Assembly (NCBI GenBank): GCA_963738575.1 | Contig: CAVTWY010000004.1 | Span: forward strand, 868,001-932,000 | Source: CAVTWY01 sp963738575 | Lineage (GTDB): Bacteria > Pseudomonadota > Gammaproteobacteria > Burkholderiales > Burkholderiaceae_C | Length of the DNA stretch: 64,000 bases | Reading direction: 5' to 3' | Part shown: one piece after another, positions 24,990 to 35,869 of the stretch | Layout of the letters: the number at the start of each line of letters is the position of its first letter | Numbering within the stretch: position 1 is the first letter of the stretch | Position numbers and translations under genes: made by a program | The notes under the pieces: generated by a model | What the model was told of the DNA's origin: nothing | The model's database searches: none | The model's input: the letters and a program-made list of their open reading frames with translations, nothing else

Positions 24990-25526
24990 CTAAAAGCTAG
25001 AGCCCGGTTGAGTCAAAAACGCAAGCTCTTCGTCGGTGGACTGTCGGCCGAGCATGGCGTTGCGATGCGGATACCGGCCAAAGCGGTCAATGATGGCTTT
25101 GTGCCGAAGCTCAAAGTCGTAGTTGTCCTTCGGTGCGTGCGCTTTGAATAGTGGCTCTGCCACTTCGTGGATCAACTTTGATTCACTGTGCATGTACGGC
25201 ATGTACATGAAAACGCGCTCGTCTTCAGACAGCTCGGCGTCGGCTTTTGCTGCAACAGCCTCCTGCGCCAGTGCCAGGGCCAAGGCGTCAGCGGCAAAGG
25301 CCAGCTTGTTCCCGCGGTGCATGTTGCGGGAGAACTGATCCAGAACGATGATCTCAGCCAATCGACCCCTGGGGCTTTGGCGCCATTCGAACAGTTCTGA
25401 TTGGATGGCCTGCGTGTGCAGCGCTGAGAACCGACTCACTATCAGTCGATCGAATTCAACGTCAGTCTTCCACCGTTGTGCCGGTGAAACTTCTTTGAAC
25501 CAGAACTGCAGAACCGATTCGTGCAC
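24990..25526 (-). CDS. DUF924 family protein
   Basis: A DUF924 protein of about 178 residues. The family signature is complete: VLQFWF near the start, then EIIVLDQFSRNMHRG, FMYMPYMHSES and a C-terminal RYPHRNAMLGR with EELAFL. Members form an all-helical, TPR-like fold with no established reaction. I start it at the GTG at 25526, three bases after the upstream VOC stop, which suggests coupled translation. A TTG at 25553 would add nine residues and overlap the VOC gene by 25 bases. Neither start has a strong ribosome site. Confidence 0.85.
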   Translation of the reverse strand: MHESVLQFWFKEVSPAQRWKTDVEFDRLIVSRFSALHTQAIQSELFEWRQSPRGRLAEIIVLDQFSRNMHRGNKLAFAADALALALAQEAVAAKADAELSEDERVFMYMPYMHSESKLIHEVAEPLFKAHAPKDNYDFELRHKAIIDRFGRYPHRNAMLGRQSTDEELAFLTQPGSSF

Positions 25527-25528
25527 GG

Positions 25529-25921
25529 CTACTTCGGCCTGTGCAACGCACAAAGTTTGTTGCCATCAGGGTCACGAACGTAAGACAAGTTCAAGGCGCC
25601 CATCCGTCCCTCGCGCAGCCCTGGCGGGTCTTCGATGGACAGGCCACCTTGCGCCACGGCCGTGTCATGGAACTTTCGCACCTGCTCCAATGAATCGCAC
25701 TTGAAGCCGACCGTGCCGCCATTGGCGCCCGTGGCCACTTCGCCGTTGATGGGTTCGCTGACGCAAAACGTGCCACCCTCATGCCGGTAGAAAAGGCGGG
25801 TTTGCCCGGTGGCGTTTTGATTGCGTATCGGCTCGCCCGCCCCAAGCACGCCAAGCACGGCGTCGTAGAAGCGCTTGGAGCGCTCGATGTCGTTGGACCC
25901 GACCATCACATGGCTGAACAT
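25529..25921 (-). CDS. VOC (glyoxalase/dioxygenase superfamily) protein
   Basis: A 130-residue single-module vicinal oxygen chelate protein: FSHVMVGSNDIERSKRFYDAVLG at the start, a central GGTVGFKCDS, and the closing LSYVRDPDGNKLCALHR. The ATG at 25921 has AGGAG nine bases upstream; the longer frame to 25981 has no such site. Some VOC proteins are metal-dependent lyases or dioxygenases and others confer antibiotic resistance; the ligands here are not strict enough to choose. It is followed directly by the DUF924 gene, so the two are probably co-transcribed. Confidence 0.87.
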   Translation of the reverse strand: MFSHVMVGSNDIERSKRFYDAVLGVLGAGEPIRNQNATGQTRLFYRHEGGTFCVSEPINGEVATGANGGTVGFKCDSLEQVRKFHDTAVAQGGLSIEDPPGLREGRMGALNLSYVRDPDGNKLCALHRPK

Positions 25922-26096
25922 TGGCTTGTCTCCTGGTTGCTTGTTATGGAATGTAGATGATTGATGGTCACCGTTGCTCACAATTCACCGCACCGCGCCC
26001 AAGGGAAGTACTGCCCCTTAAGGGATTGCCACTGGTGATTTCTAAAACGGGTTGATTTAACGTTCAGCCTCTGCCTCAGATCATCGAGAACCCACC

Positions 26097-27374
26097 ATGT
26101 CCCCACGTCGCATCCCCGTCCGCTTCACCCCCTTGGCCCTTGCCTGCGCCGCCGCCATCATTGCCCTGCTGGCCAGCCCTGCCGCCCAAGCCGGAGAAGT
26201 GGAGGTGTTGCACTACTGGACCAGTGGCGGCGAGGCCAAGTCGGTGAAGGCGTTGCAAAGCACGCTGCAAGCCAAGGGCCATGCGTGGAAAGATTTTGCG
26301 GTGGCCGGGGGTGGTGGTGATGCGGCCATGACGGTGCTCAAGTCGCGTGTGGTGTCGGGCAACGCGCCAGCGGCTGCACAAATCAAAGGCCCCAGCATTC
26401 AAGAGTGGGCGCGCGAGGGCGTGCTGGCCAACATCGACGACGTGGCCAAAGCCAACAAGTGGGACGACCTGTTGCCCAAAGTATTGAGCGACGTGATGAA
26501 GCACAAAGGCAGCTACGTTGCCGCCCCCGTCAACGTGCACCGCGTCAACTGGTTGTGGACCAGCCCCGACGCTTTCAAGAAGGCTGGTGCCACCGTGCCC
26601 AAGACTTGGGACGAATTTTTTGTGGCTGCAGACAAGCTCAAAGCTGCGGGCTTGGTGGCCGTGGCCCACGGTGGGCAAAACTGGCAAGACTTCACCACGT
26701 TTGAGAGCGTGGCCCTGGGCGTGGGCGGTGCCGACTTCTACAAAAAGGCGCTGGTGCAACTCGACCAAGGCGCCCTCAAGAGCAACACCATGAAAACCGT
26801 GTTGACCACCTTCAAAAAGGTGAAGGGCTACACCGACAAAAACGCCAGTGGCCGCGACTGGAACCTGGCCACTGCCATGGTCATCAAGGGCGAGGCGGGC
26901 ATGCAGCTGATGGGCGATTGGGCCAAGGGTGAGTTCTTGGCGGCTGGCAAAAAGCCGGGCGCTGATTTTGATTGTGTGGCCGCCCCCGGCACCGCCAACG
27001 CGTTTACCTTCAACGTCGACAGCTTTGCAATGTTCAAGGTCAAGGGCGCCGACAAAGAGAAGGCGCAAAAAGACTTGGCCACCGCCATCATGTCGACTGA
27101 GTTTCAAGAGGTGTTCAACCTCAACAAGGGCTCCATTCCTGCGCGCTTGAACATGCCGATGGACAAGTTTGACGCTTGCGCCAAAACATCGTCGGCGGAC
27201 TTTGTGGCCACCGCCAAATCGGGTGGCCTGGTGCCATCGGTAGCGCATGGCATGGCCATTTCGTCAGCCGCTGAAGGCGCCATCAAAGACGCCGTGTCGG
27301 CCTTCTGGAACAACGACAAACAAACCGTGGACGACGCGATGGCCAAGATCGCTGCTGCGGCGGCCACCAAGTAG
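26097..27374 (+). CDS. Sugar ABC transporter periplasmic binding protein
   Basis: A 425-residue receptor of the glucose/mannose-type family (GtsA-like). A signal peptide (CAAAIIALLASPAAQAG) is followed by VEVLHYWTSGGEAKSVKAL, where receptors of this family place their first sugar-contacting segment. Later blocks are PVNVHRVNWLW, PKTWDEFF and GMQLMGDWAKGEF. It heads a four-gene operon with two permeases and an ATPase, so this is a complete importer. Relatives carry glucose, mannose or glucosylglycerol-like sugars; the exact sugar is not visible. No sugar kinase or catabolic gene sits beside it. Confidence 0.92.
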   Translation: MSPRRIPVRFTPLALACAAAIIALLASPAAQAGEVEVLHYWTSGGEAKSVKALQSTLQAKGHAWKDFAVAGGGGDAAMTVLKSRVVSGNAPAAAQIKGPSIQEWAREGVLANIDDVAKANKWDDLLPKVLSDVMKHKGSYVAAPVNVHRVNWLWTSPDAFKKAGATVPKTWDEFFVAADKLKAAGLVAVAHGGQNWQDFTTFESVALGVGGADFYKKALVQLDQGALKSNTMKTVLTTFKKVKGYTDKNASGRDWNLATAMVIKGEAGMQLMGDWAKGEFLAAGKKPGADFDCVAAPGTANAFTFNVDSFAMFKVKGADKEKAQKDLATAIMSTEFQEVFNLNKGSIPARLNMPMDKFDACAKTSSADFVATAKSGGLVPSVAHGMAISSAAEGAIKDAVSAFWNNDKQTVDDAMAKIAAAAATK

Positions 27375-27390
27375 CCCCGCATACCCGCGC

Positions 27391-28275
27391 ATGACCGAGC
27401 CACGCGTGGCGGGCAGCGCCAATGCCTGGCTGCCCAAGCTGGTGGTGGCGCCAACTTTTGTGATGGCGTTTTTGTTCATCTACGGGCTTATCGCTTGGAA
27501 CGGCTACCTGTCAGTGTCGGCGTCGCGCATCCTGCCCAACTACGAGTACGCCGGCTTTGAGGTCTACACGCGCTTGTTCGCAAGCGAGCGCTTTCAAGTG
27601 GCCGCCAAAAACATGGCGATCTTTGGCGTGTTGTTCATCGGTGGGTCGCTGGCTGTGGGCGTGCTGCTGGCGGTGTTGTTGGACCAAAAAATCCGCGCCG
27701 AGGGCGTGTTGCGCACCATCATCCTGTACCCCATGGCGTTGTCGTTCATCGTCACTGGCACCGCCTGGAAGTGGATCCTCAACCCCGGCTTGGGGCTCGA
27801 GCGCACGGTGCAGGGCTGGGGCTGGACGAGCTTTTCGTTTGATTGGTTGGTGCAACCCGAGCGCGCCATTTACTGCGTGGTGATTGCGGGCGTGTGGCAA
27901 AGCGCCGGCTTTGTGATGGCGCTTTTTTTGGCGGCGCTGCGGGGGGTGGACAGCAACATCATCCGCGCCGCGCAGATTGACGGGGCCAGCCTGCCGCGCA
28001 TCTACACGCGCATTGTTTTGCCCAGTTTGGGGCCGGTTTTTTTCTCCACGCTGTTGGTGCTGTCGCACATTGCCATCAAGAGTTTTGACTTGGTGATGGC
28101 GCTGACCGCTGGCGGCCCCGGCTATGCCACCGACTTGCCCGCTACCTACATGTACGCCATGGCGTTTTCGCGCGGGCAGATCAACCTCGGCGCGGCGGCC
28201 GCGACGGTGATGCTTGCAACAGTGGCGGCTATCGTGGTGCCTTACCTGTACAGCGAACTGCGGGTTAAACGATGA
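27391..28275 (+). CDS. Sugar ABC transporter permease (first)
   Basis: A 294-residue inner-membrane permease of the MalF/UgpA class with about six helices and the coupling-loop motif RAAQIDGASLPRIYTRIVLPSLGPV (EAA motif, with DGA in place of EAA at its core, near residue 195). It starts at the ATG at 27391, 16 bases after the receptor stop; a longer upstream frame runs into the receptor gene. The stop overlaps the second permease by four bases. Confidence 0.92.
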   Translation: MTEPRVAGSANAWLPKLVVAPTFVMAFLFIYGLIAWNGYLSVSASRILPNYEYAGFEVYTRLFASERFQVAAKNMAIFGVLFIGGSLAVGVLLAVLLDQKIRAEGVLRTIILYPMALSFIVTGTAWKWILNPGLGLERTVQGWGWTSFSFDWLVQPERAIYCVVIAGVWQSAGFVMALFLAALRGVDSNIIRAAQIDGASLPRIYTRIVLPSLGPVFFSTLLVLSHIAIKSFDLVMALTAGGPGYATDLPATYMYAMAFSRGQINLGAAAATVMLATVAAIVVPYLYSELRVKR

Positions 28276-29216
28276 GCCAAGGTTTGACGTCAAACACGCA
28301 CTCGCCTGCGCCGCTGCACCAACCGGCGCCGGCCCACCTACCCGCGCCTCCGCCGCGGCGCGGGTGGTCGGGCCGCTTGCAGCGCTTGCTGTTCTGGGCG
28401 GTGTTGTTGGCCTTTGCAGCGTTTTTCTTGATGCCGCTGTACGTGATGGCGGTGACGTCGCTTAAGGATGCGGCGCAGATCCGAGACAGCTCGCTGTTTG
28501 CCCTGCCGTTGGCGCCGTCGCTGGATGCTTGGGCTACGGCGTGGTCGAGCGCTTGCACGGGGGCCGATTGCTCAGGCCTGCGCCCTTACGTGTGGAATTC
28601 GGTGTGGGTGGTGGTGCCAGCGGTCATCGTGTCCACCGCCTTGGGGTCGGTCACGGGGTATGTGCTAACGCAGTGGCGCTTTCGCGGCTGCGACGTGCTG
28701 TTTGCCTTGCTTTTGTTTGGCGTGTTCATGCCGCTGCAAGTGGTGCTGCTGCCGATGTCGCAGGTGCTCGGGTGGTTGGGGTTGGCCAGCTCGCTGTGGG
28801 GTTTGATCTTGGTGCACATCTTGTGCGGTTTGCCGTCTACCACACTGTTTTTTCGCAATCACTACGCGGGGCTGCCGCGCGAGCTGGTGAAGGCTGCCAT
28901 GCTGGACGGTGCTGGGTTTTGGCGCATCTTTTTTCGCATCGTGCTGCCGCTGTCCACGCCCATCGTGGTGGTGACGGTGATCTGGCAGTTCACGCAAATT
29001 TGGAACGACTTCTTGTTCGGCGTGGTGTTTACCGGTGCCGACGCCAAACCCGTCACCGTGGGGCTCAACAACTTGGCCAATACATCGACTTCCGTCAAAG
29101 CCTACAACGTGGACATGGCCGCCGCTTTGATCGCAGGCTTGCCCACGCTGCTGGTGTACGTGCTGGCCGGCAAGTACTTTGTGCGCGGGCTCACGGCCGG
29201 TGCTGTGAAAGGTTGA
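28272..29216 (+). CDS. Sugar ABC transporter permease (second)
   Basis: A 314-residue permease of the MalG/UgpE class. A Pro-rich, poorly structured N-terminus of about 30 residues precedes the first helix (LLFWAVLLAFAAFFLMPLYVMAV). The EAA-type coupling loop is VKAAMLDGAGFWRIFFRIVLPLSTP near residue 210. The ATG overlaps the previous stop. It pairs with the first permease to form the membrane channel. The Pro-rich start is a minor oddity; family members usually begin closer to the first helix. Confidence 0.92.
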   Translation: MSQGLTSNTHSPAPLHQPAPAHLPAPPPRRGWSGRLQRLLFWAVLLAFAAFFLMPLYVMAVTSLKDAAQIRDSSLFALPLAPSLDAWATAWSSACTGADCSGLRPYVWNSVWVVVPAVIVSTALGSVTGYVLTQWRFRGCDVLFALLLFGVFMPLQVVLLPMSQVLGWLGLASSLWGLILVHILCGLPSTTLFFRNHYAGLPRELVKAAMLDGAGFWRIFFRIVLPLSTPIVVVTVIWQFTQIWNDFLFGVVFTGADAKPVTVGLNNLANTSTSVKAYNVDMAAALIAGLPTLLVYVLAGKYFVRGLTAGAVKG

Positions 29217-29220
29217 TGGC

Positions 29221-30351
<1,131 letters not shown>

Positions 30352-30438
30352 GGGTTTCGGCGCAACCTGCAAGCCCTTCACGACATGCCCATCGCTTGAC
30401 GCAAAACTTATCTCACCAGCCGTGAGTAGGACCTCATC

Positions 30439-31329
30439 ATGGACGCGCTAGGCACTCAGCAGCACCGTGTGCACCTCGCCACGCAGTCATGCATGACGTT
30501 GGGTTCTGTTCGCTACGCTCCCGCCAAATCACTCTGGTTTGTTGGCATGACAACAGCGGCTGTCATTGGCGGTGCTTTGACGTTTGCTTGGGCTGCCGTC
30601 GCATTGTTCGTGATCAGCACGCTGCTGGTTCTGCTCTTGGGCCACTCGCTGGGTAGTCACCGCAAGCTTGTGCACAACAGTTATCAGTGCCCGCGTTGGC
30701 TGGAGTATCTGCTTGTGTACGCCGGTGTGCACGCGGGCATTGCTGGCCTCTCGGGCTGTTGCGTCAGCATGAAATGCGCGACATGGCGCAGCGACTTTCG
30801 AATTGCCACAGTTACCTGCGGCATGGCCAACCGTGGTGGGTGGACGCTTGGTGGCAACTGAACTGCGACCTGCACTTGCAGCACGCCTTGGTGATTGACG
30901 TTGAACCGCAGATCGCCAACAACGGGTTCTATCAACATTTGCAACGCTATTGGATGGCACACCACGGGCCTTGGCGCTGTTTTCTACGCTTGGGGCGGGT
31001 AGGCCTTTGTGTTCTGGGGGGTGTGTGCAAGGGTCAGTGGTTGCCTGTTGGGCGGCACTGGGCCATTGGGTACTTGGCCCACAACCACCGTGCCTCTTCG
31101 TTAAGCTGTCCCTCCCCAATTAAAGAATCGCTTCACCTCGCTCATAACAATGGGTGAGTGTTCGCGCACAACAACCATCATGCTTACCCGGGCTCGGCAA
31201 GGCTTGGATTGTTGGCACACGAATGGGACCCTGGTTGGTGGGTACTACTCTTGGGCCAGCGCGTCGGCTTGGTATGGGGACTTCGCCTTCCTGGTAGCAA
31301 CCCACTTGCAAATAAACCAAGTAGGTTAA
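30439..31329 (+). pseudogene. Fatty acid desaturase, multiply frameshifted
   Basis: Remnant of an integral-membrane acyl desaturase. The first frame (from the ATG at 30439, with AGGA upstream) gives two helices and the first His box LGHSLGSHRKLVHNS. Another frame continues with WWVDAWWQLNCDLHL and IANNGFYQHLQRYWM. A third contains the last His box HNNHHAYPGSARLGLL and HEWDPGWWVLL. At least three frame changes and a stop are needed to read it through, so it cannot encode a working enzyme as given. Intact relatives introduce a double bond into acyl chains using a di-iron site held by three His boxes. It begins a run of broken genes reaching to about 35.6 kb. Confidence 0.8.
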
Positions 31330-31419
31330 GGTCAACCGGTAAAAAGGGTCACCCGCAGCTGGCCGTGGTCACAACGAGTACGAAACCAGCGAATTGCCCC
31401 CAACTTAGAGGCCCTCGCT

Positions 31420-32418
31420 ATGCCCGAAGAAGCCTCTGTCGACTTGGTCTCAAAGGTACCCGAGCCGAGGTACGTCCGCCGTTTAAACGCCGCTGGCCTG
31501 TCTATTGGCGCCTTGGCGGGGCTTTTTTTGCTCCGCCTTCTTCGGCGGCGCCGGTGACATCTTGGCACCCATGGCGGGTGGATTCATCTTCTTGGCCCCA
31601 TTTGCTGTTGGCGCTATCACGGTTTATGTCGCTTGGAAAGAGAAGCCCCGCAGTTGGAAATACTGCATCGTTGCGCCATTGTTTGCGACCGTGCTCATGG
31701 TGCTGGGATCAATGATCATCATGATTGAGGGCCTCATATGCGCGATTCTGATCGTGCCCCTTTTTGGAATGATGGGATCTTTTGGCGGGTTGGCCATGGG
31801 TGCGGTTTGTCGCTTCACAGACAAGCGTAAGCACGTGGTCTACAGCGTCGCAGTTGCGCCATTCTTGGCAGCGACTTTGACGGGTGGCGCCGTCGATGGC
31901 AATCGACACGCCATGGAGGAACGAACCGTGACGGTGGATGCAACGGCCGAACGCGTTTGGGAGGTGCTGCACAACATGACAAACATCCGTGCCGACCATT
32001 GGTCACGATGGATGTATCGCATCGGTGTGCCCTTACCGAAGCCGGCATCACGAACCTCGCCGTAAGGCTGTGCGAAGGTGACCATGGGTAAAGCCATCCA
32101 ATTTGAAGCAAGTGGCCACAGAGTGGCAAGTGGGGAAGCATGTTCGTTGGGTCTACCGTTTTACGCCAAATTCTTTTCCCACCCCACGCCCTGGACGATC
32201 ACGTGAAAATTGGTGGTCACTACTTCGACCTGGCCGATACCGAGTACACCTTGACACCCAACGGGGACGGCAAAACCAACCTTCGAATTCGCATTCGTTA
32301 CCGCGTGAGCACACAATTCAATTGGTACGCTGATCGCGTCGCTGCTTGGTTGATTGGGGATTTTTCAGAGGTGGTGTTGCAGTTTTATGCGCGGCGTGCG
32401 GCCGCCGCCAGTAGTTGA
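31420..32418 (+). pseudogene. SRPBCC-domain membrane protein, frameshifted
   Basis: Remnant of a protein with an N-terminal membrane part and a C-terminal SRPBCC (START-like) domain. From the ATG at 31420 the frame runs to a stretch of seven T (31523-31529), where it must shift by one to continue as FFGGAGDILAPMAGGF. It then gives AGAITVY-like helices, EGLICAILIVPLFGMMG, and the START-like beginning RTVTVDATAERVWEVLHNM. A second break near 32040 and a third near 32185 separate RIGVPLP, the VATEWQVGKHVRWVYRF segment and the final ALDDHVKIGGHYFDLAD to QFNWYADRVA. In its intact form I know this layout as an unnamed family. No function is established. Confidence 0.75.
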
Positions 32419-32498
32419 CGGAGTCCCACGCTCGGCCCTCTGGCCCGCTCGGAATGCACGCGGCACCTCAGCAACGAAAGCGCAGCGCACCCATCACA

Positions 32499-33240
32499 TT
32501 ACTCCAGCCGCGCTGCCTGCGCAGCAGCATGCCCTGCAAGCGTCGCGATGAATGTCTTGAAGCTCGTCATGTCGGATAGCGCCGTGTATTCCCCTGTCTT
32601 GCCTGCCGTGCGAGGTGATGTCATGAGCGCGGCTGTTGTGTAGAGCTGTTCCTGCGCCAGTCGCTGGCACAGGACGTCATAGCGCTGCTGGTAAGACGCG
32701 CCCTGAAACTCCTTGAAGACGTTGAAGTGCGGTGAGCTGTCGCCTACGGGGCGCCGTGAGCCTGGCGCGTCCTCGACCAACATCATCCAGCCTACAAAAG
32801 GCTTTGGCTGCTTGCCGAAAGCGCCTTCGCGGTAGGCCGTCCAGAAATCATGCGCCGTGCCGATCGCTTCTTCAGTCCGGTTGTTGAAGTTGTTGCCGAA
32901 TGAGGGGCCGACCTGGCTCTTCAGCTCGATGGCGGCGATGAGGTCGCCTCGGTGCATCACCAACAAGTCCCACAGCTTGGTTGGACGGAAATAGCCTGGC
33001 AAGCGTCAGGACGGCGCGCTCCTGATGAATAGTGGCGTGCGCCAGGCCGTTTGCTCTGACGATGTCAATCACCAGCGCGATGAAGCCGTCCATGTTCTTG
33101 CCGCCGGTCACGCCGGCGCGTTCGCCTTGATCGAACTTGCCGGCTTCGATCTGCTTCTGGCTGCGCCTTCTCGCGGTTGCCCCAGAAGGCCTTCACGGCC
33201 TCGCGTGCCTTGCGTTCATAGTTGGCAAGTCGAGCGCCAT
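32499..33240 (-). pseudogene. PaeR7I/XhoI-family type II restriction endonuclease, frameshifted
   Basis: Remnant of a type II endonuclease of the PaeR7I family, whose members cut CTCGAG. The ATG at 33240 has GGAG six bases upstream and begins MALDLPT. Further frames give TGGKNMDGFIALVIDIVRANG and ERAVLTL. After a break near 33000 the last frame reads PGYFRPTKLWDLLV, IAAIELKSQVGPSFGNNFNN (with the catalytic E-x-K) and FWTAYREGAF through to a normal end. At least two frameshifts prevent a full product. It follows the matching methyltransferase remnant on the same strand, so this was a restriction-modification pair. Confidence 0.8.
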
Positions 33241-34967
33241 GCTTGTCTCCGTTTGCCTCCAGCGCCGCTCATTCCACGTTGGCTCAAGCCATAGAGCTCG
33301 AACGACCGCGCGATTGCAGCCGCGAGGTCTTGCGTCTCGGCGGCGTCGATCAGCTCTCTTCCGCACGGCGGCGGGCACATCCTTCCAGTGCGGAATGCGG
33401 ATGCGGCGCAGGTACTGCGCTTGAAAGCGAAGATAGCCGCCGCGCATCTTGGTGGAATAGGTGGCAACGAACAGCCGGCGATGCCTGAGAGCAGCACGGC
33501 CTGCAAAGCCCTTGCAAATCCCACATCTCGAGGTGATGAAGTAGAGATTGTGATGCGGGTAGAGCTTGCCTTCTTCGAACACGATGTGGGCTTCGCCCTT
33601 GATGTCTGGGATGAGCAGCTTCGGCTTCTTGGTAAGCGACGGCGTGATGCGGTCAATCGTGCGATACCAGTTCGCCGGGAGATTTCTGCGCGACAGTGCC
33701 GACCGGCAATCTCCTCCTTGCGCGCTTCGAGATAGCGCTTCAGGCGCGGGTAGTCAGCAAGATCTACAAGCCCGCCGACATCGGTGAAAGGGTTGATGAC
33801 ACCAAAGCCGCGCCAGTCAACGGTGCCCTTCAGGATGTCGCGGGTCATCACCAACGGCGCTTGCGATCGTCTTCGACGTCAAGCGCATCGAACAGGCCGA
33901 TGAAGGCCTGATCCGCACCGGTCGCAACGCCGATGCCGACCTTGCAGCCAGCTTCTTCGAGCGTCGGAAAGCCCCGATTCGAGGCGGCGCACCAGCGCCA
34001 GTTGATCGGTCGATTCGAGAATCCATGGCTCGGCCCCGCAGGCGACACCGGCAAGTTCACGCACGGCTCCGGCTTCCTGTCGGCAGTCGTTTTGCGAGAA
34101 GCTGCGTTGCCAGTTCGCTCAAAGCCTGCCGCTCGATGGCCGGGCGGTGCGCGATGCGTGTCGACGCCGGGCTTGTCGCGGGCGATGATGGTGATGGCGG
34201 GATACGCGATCACGTCGGAATGGAAGGCCGGGGTATCGACCATGTCGACATAGACCTTCAGATGAAACTCGCTCCGCCACGAGCTGGCCCGCAGCGGCCC
34301 GCCATAACGGTTTTTCATCCAGCGGTCGGCGCAGATGAAACCGAGCACGCCGCCCTTGGCGAGCAGCGCAGCGAGCGCTCGATAAACGGGATGTAGAGGT
34401 CGGCGCGGTCATAGATCGGTTGTGTAGCGGCTGCGGTACTCGGCCAGCAGCACGCGCAGGAATCATTTCTTGCCGAACATAAGGCGGGTTGCCGATCACC
34501 ACGTCAAATGCTTTGGGGAGCTCAGCCAGAAGAAAGTCTCGGTGCAGCAACCAGCGGCTCGAAATGGACGCCGCCGCCCTAGAAACGATCCCTGCCGCGA
34601 CAAGGCGAGCGATCAGTGCAGCTTGTGTTCGATTGAAAGTGTCGCGGTGCAACTCGACCGCACGGATGCAATCGCCCAAGTACTTCAAAGCGGCTGCGTG
34701 GTGTCGCCAGTGGCCTTCCAAGCGGCGAGTAGCCGATCGATAGCCGGAAACAGAAAATCGCCGTCTCCGAACGAGGGCTCGAGCAGCGACAACTTGTGCA
34801 GGGGACGGTCGCTGGTGTAGCCCGTCAAATCAAGAATGAAGTCCACAACCTCCCGACGTGTGAAGATCGCGCCTCGTTCTTCAACACCGCCAGCACTTGC
34901 CAGTTCTTCGACTACCTGTGACGGGGCAGAGATCAGCGAAAGATGACTGGCGGAGCAGGAGTTTCAT
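33216..34967 (-). pseudogene. N6-adenine DNA methyltransferase of the PaeR7I-type system, multiply frameshifted
   Basis: Remnant of the modification enzyme partnered with the endonuclease downstream. The likely start is the ATG at 34967. Different frames carry TRREVVDFILDLTGY, the SAM-region segment LLEPSFGDGDFLFPA, the catalytic motif VIGNPPYVRQEMI (NPPY of N6-adenine methylases, around 34500), GFICADRWMKNRYG, and C-terminal recognition segments INPFTDVGGLVDL and LYPHHNLYFITSRCG. Many frame changes are required. With endonuclease and methylase both broken, the pair cannot work. Loss of the methylase alone would have been harmful while the endonuclease was active. Confidence 0.75.
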
Positions 34968-35316
34968 GGGGGTGGATGGGATCCGCGCTTAGGCAAGGCT
35001 GAACGACACCAGGCCGAGTTAACGTTTCAAAGCTAAGACTTCGGCCAACTTCAAAGACAAGGCGGCAAACCTGAGCCCCAGTGATCTGGTCGTCGGTGGG
35101 TTTCTTTGTAGATAGGCAGTGTAAATGTACCGACCTGAACCTGGGAGAGCCGAACTGCGATCATCCATACGGAGGACAAAGTCAAAGCCGGATCCCCAGA
35201 AGCGTGAACGCGGTCTCGACCCACGTACCTTCAACAAAAAAGCCGCCGAGTCGGCGGCCTTTTCGTTGATGTCATCGCTTACTCTATTTCACAATCGCGC
35301 CTAAACCAAAAACACG
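34968..35316. other. Non-coding stretch between the methylase remnant and the XRE gene
   Basis: No convincing gene. A 72-codon frame on the minus strand (35019-35237) has no recognisable motif and an Arg/Ser-rich composition typical of chance frames. The only clear element is the terminator-like hairpin at 35236-35264. Base composition is lower in GC than the chromosome on either side. Confidence 0.5.
35236..35264. terminator. Bidirectional Rho-independent terminator
   Basis: GCCGCC-GAGTC-GGCGGC (35242-35258) is a perfect GC stem, with six A on the left (35236-35241) and CTTTT on the right. The A run gives a T tract for minus-strand transcripts, and the right side gives one for plus-strand transcripts. 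It could stop the XRE gene transcript and anything running out of the methylase region. Confidence 0.75.
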
Positions 35317-35633
35317 TTAAGGGCGGCTAGAAACCGACGATGGAGAAATAGTTGCTGTGCTCCGCTTTCCTTTCGAGCCAATCCGAAGAACAAGACCGAA
35401 TGACTGCATGCGACGCTGCAAGAAATGGTCGAGCGCACTGGCGATGTTTGCCAGTCTGGGCGTCGTATCTCCACCTTCCCACTTTCGCAACGTAGGCAAT
35501 TCGACGCCAAATTTCTTGGCGAATTCTGGTTGAGACATACCCAACTCAAGTCGATATGCGCGAACATCAAAATCAGCTAGCGATGGAAAAATATAACAAT
35601 TCGATGCGCTGAAGATTCTTTTTTATCTGTCAT
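35317..35633 (-). pseudogene. XRE-family regulator, small, frameshift near its start
   Basis: A short helix-turn-helix protein: VRAYRLELGMSQPEFAKKFGVELPTLRKWEGGDTTP is a typical Cro/C1 domain with the WEGG recognition-helix end seen in antitoxin-like regulators. The C-terminus is short and basic. The frame has no good start of its own before Met (35544). If one base is added to the A6 run of the coding strand (35624-35619), the ATG at 35633 reads MTDKKRIFSASN straight into the domain. So it is either frameshifted or starts internally. A partner toxin is not seen next to it. Confidence 0.6.
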
Positions 35634-35708
35634 TGCAAGACCCCACTTTGCTAACGCCCGAAGACTCCGTCGGTGCCGCGGCATCGAGCGCGAATGGCGC
35701 CCAAAACA

Positions 35709-35745
35709 GTCGGACGGCTTCGTTGCCGTCCGACATCCCCTTTTT
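35709..35745. terminator. Strong hairpin, probable terminator of the membrane-anchored unknown gene
   Basis: GTCGGACGGC (35709-35718) and GCCGTCCGAC (35725-35734) form a perfect 10-base-pair stem with a six-base loop. On the plus strand ATCCCC then TTTTT follow; on the minus strand the stem is followed by TGTTTT. It lies downstream of the minus-strand gene at 35870-36349. Confidence 0.6.
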
Positions 35746-35869
35746 CATAAGCGCCTAGTCGCGCTCTGAGACTTGATCTCGCTCTCGCGAACCTGCTCTC
35801 TGATCTCGGGTCGACTTTTTTCGTTGTCGACACGAGAGTTTTTGAGTAAATCTGCCAGGAACGCAACAC

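Noticed and set aside
35019..35237. 72-codon minus-strand frame
   Set aside because: No ribosome site, no motif and Arg/Ser-rich composition.
35150..35240. Sequence before the 35.24 kb terminator resembling the 3' end of a tRNA (GTCTCGACCCACGTACC)
   Set aside because: No matching 5' acceptor strand, anticodon arm or CCA could be found, so it is not a tRNA and not secure as an attachment site.
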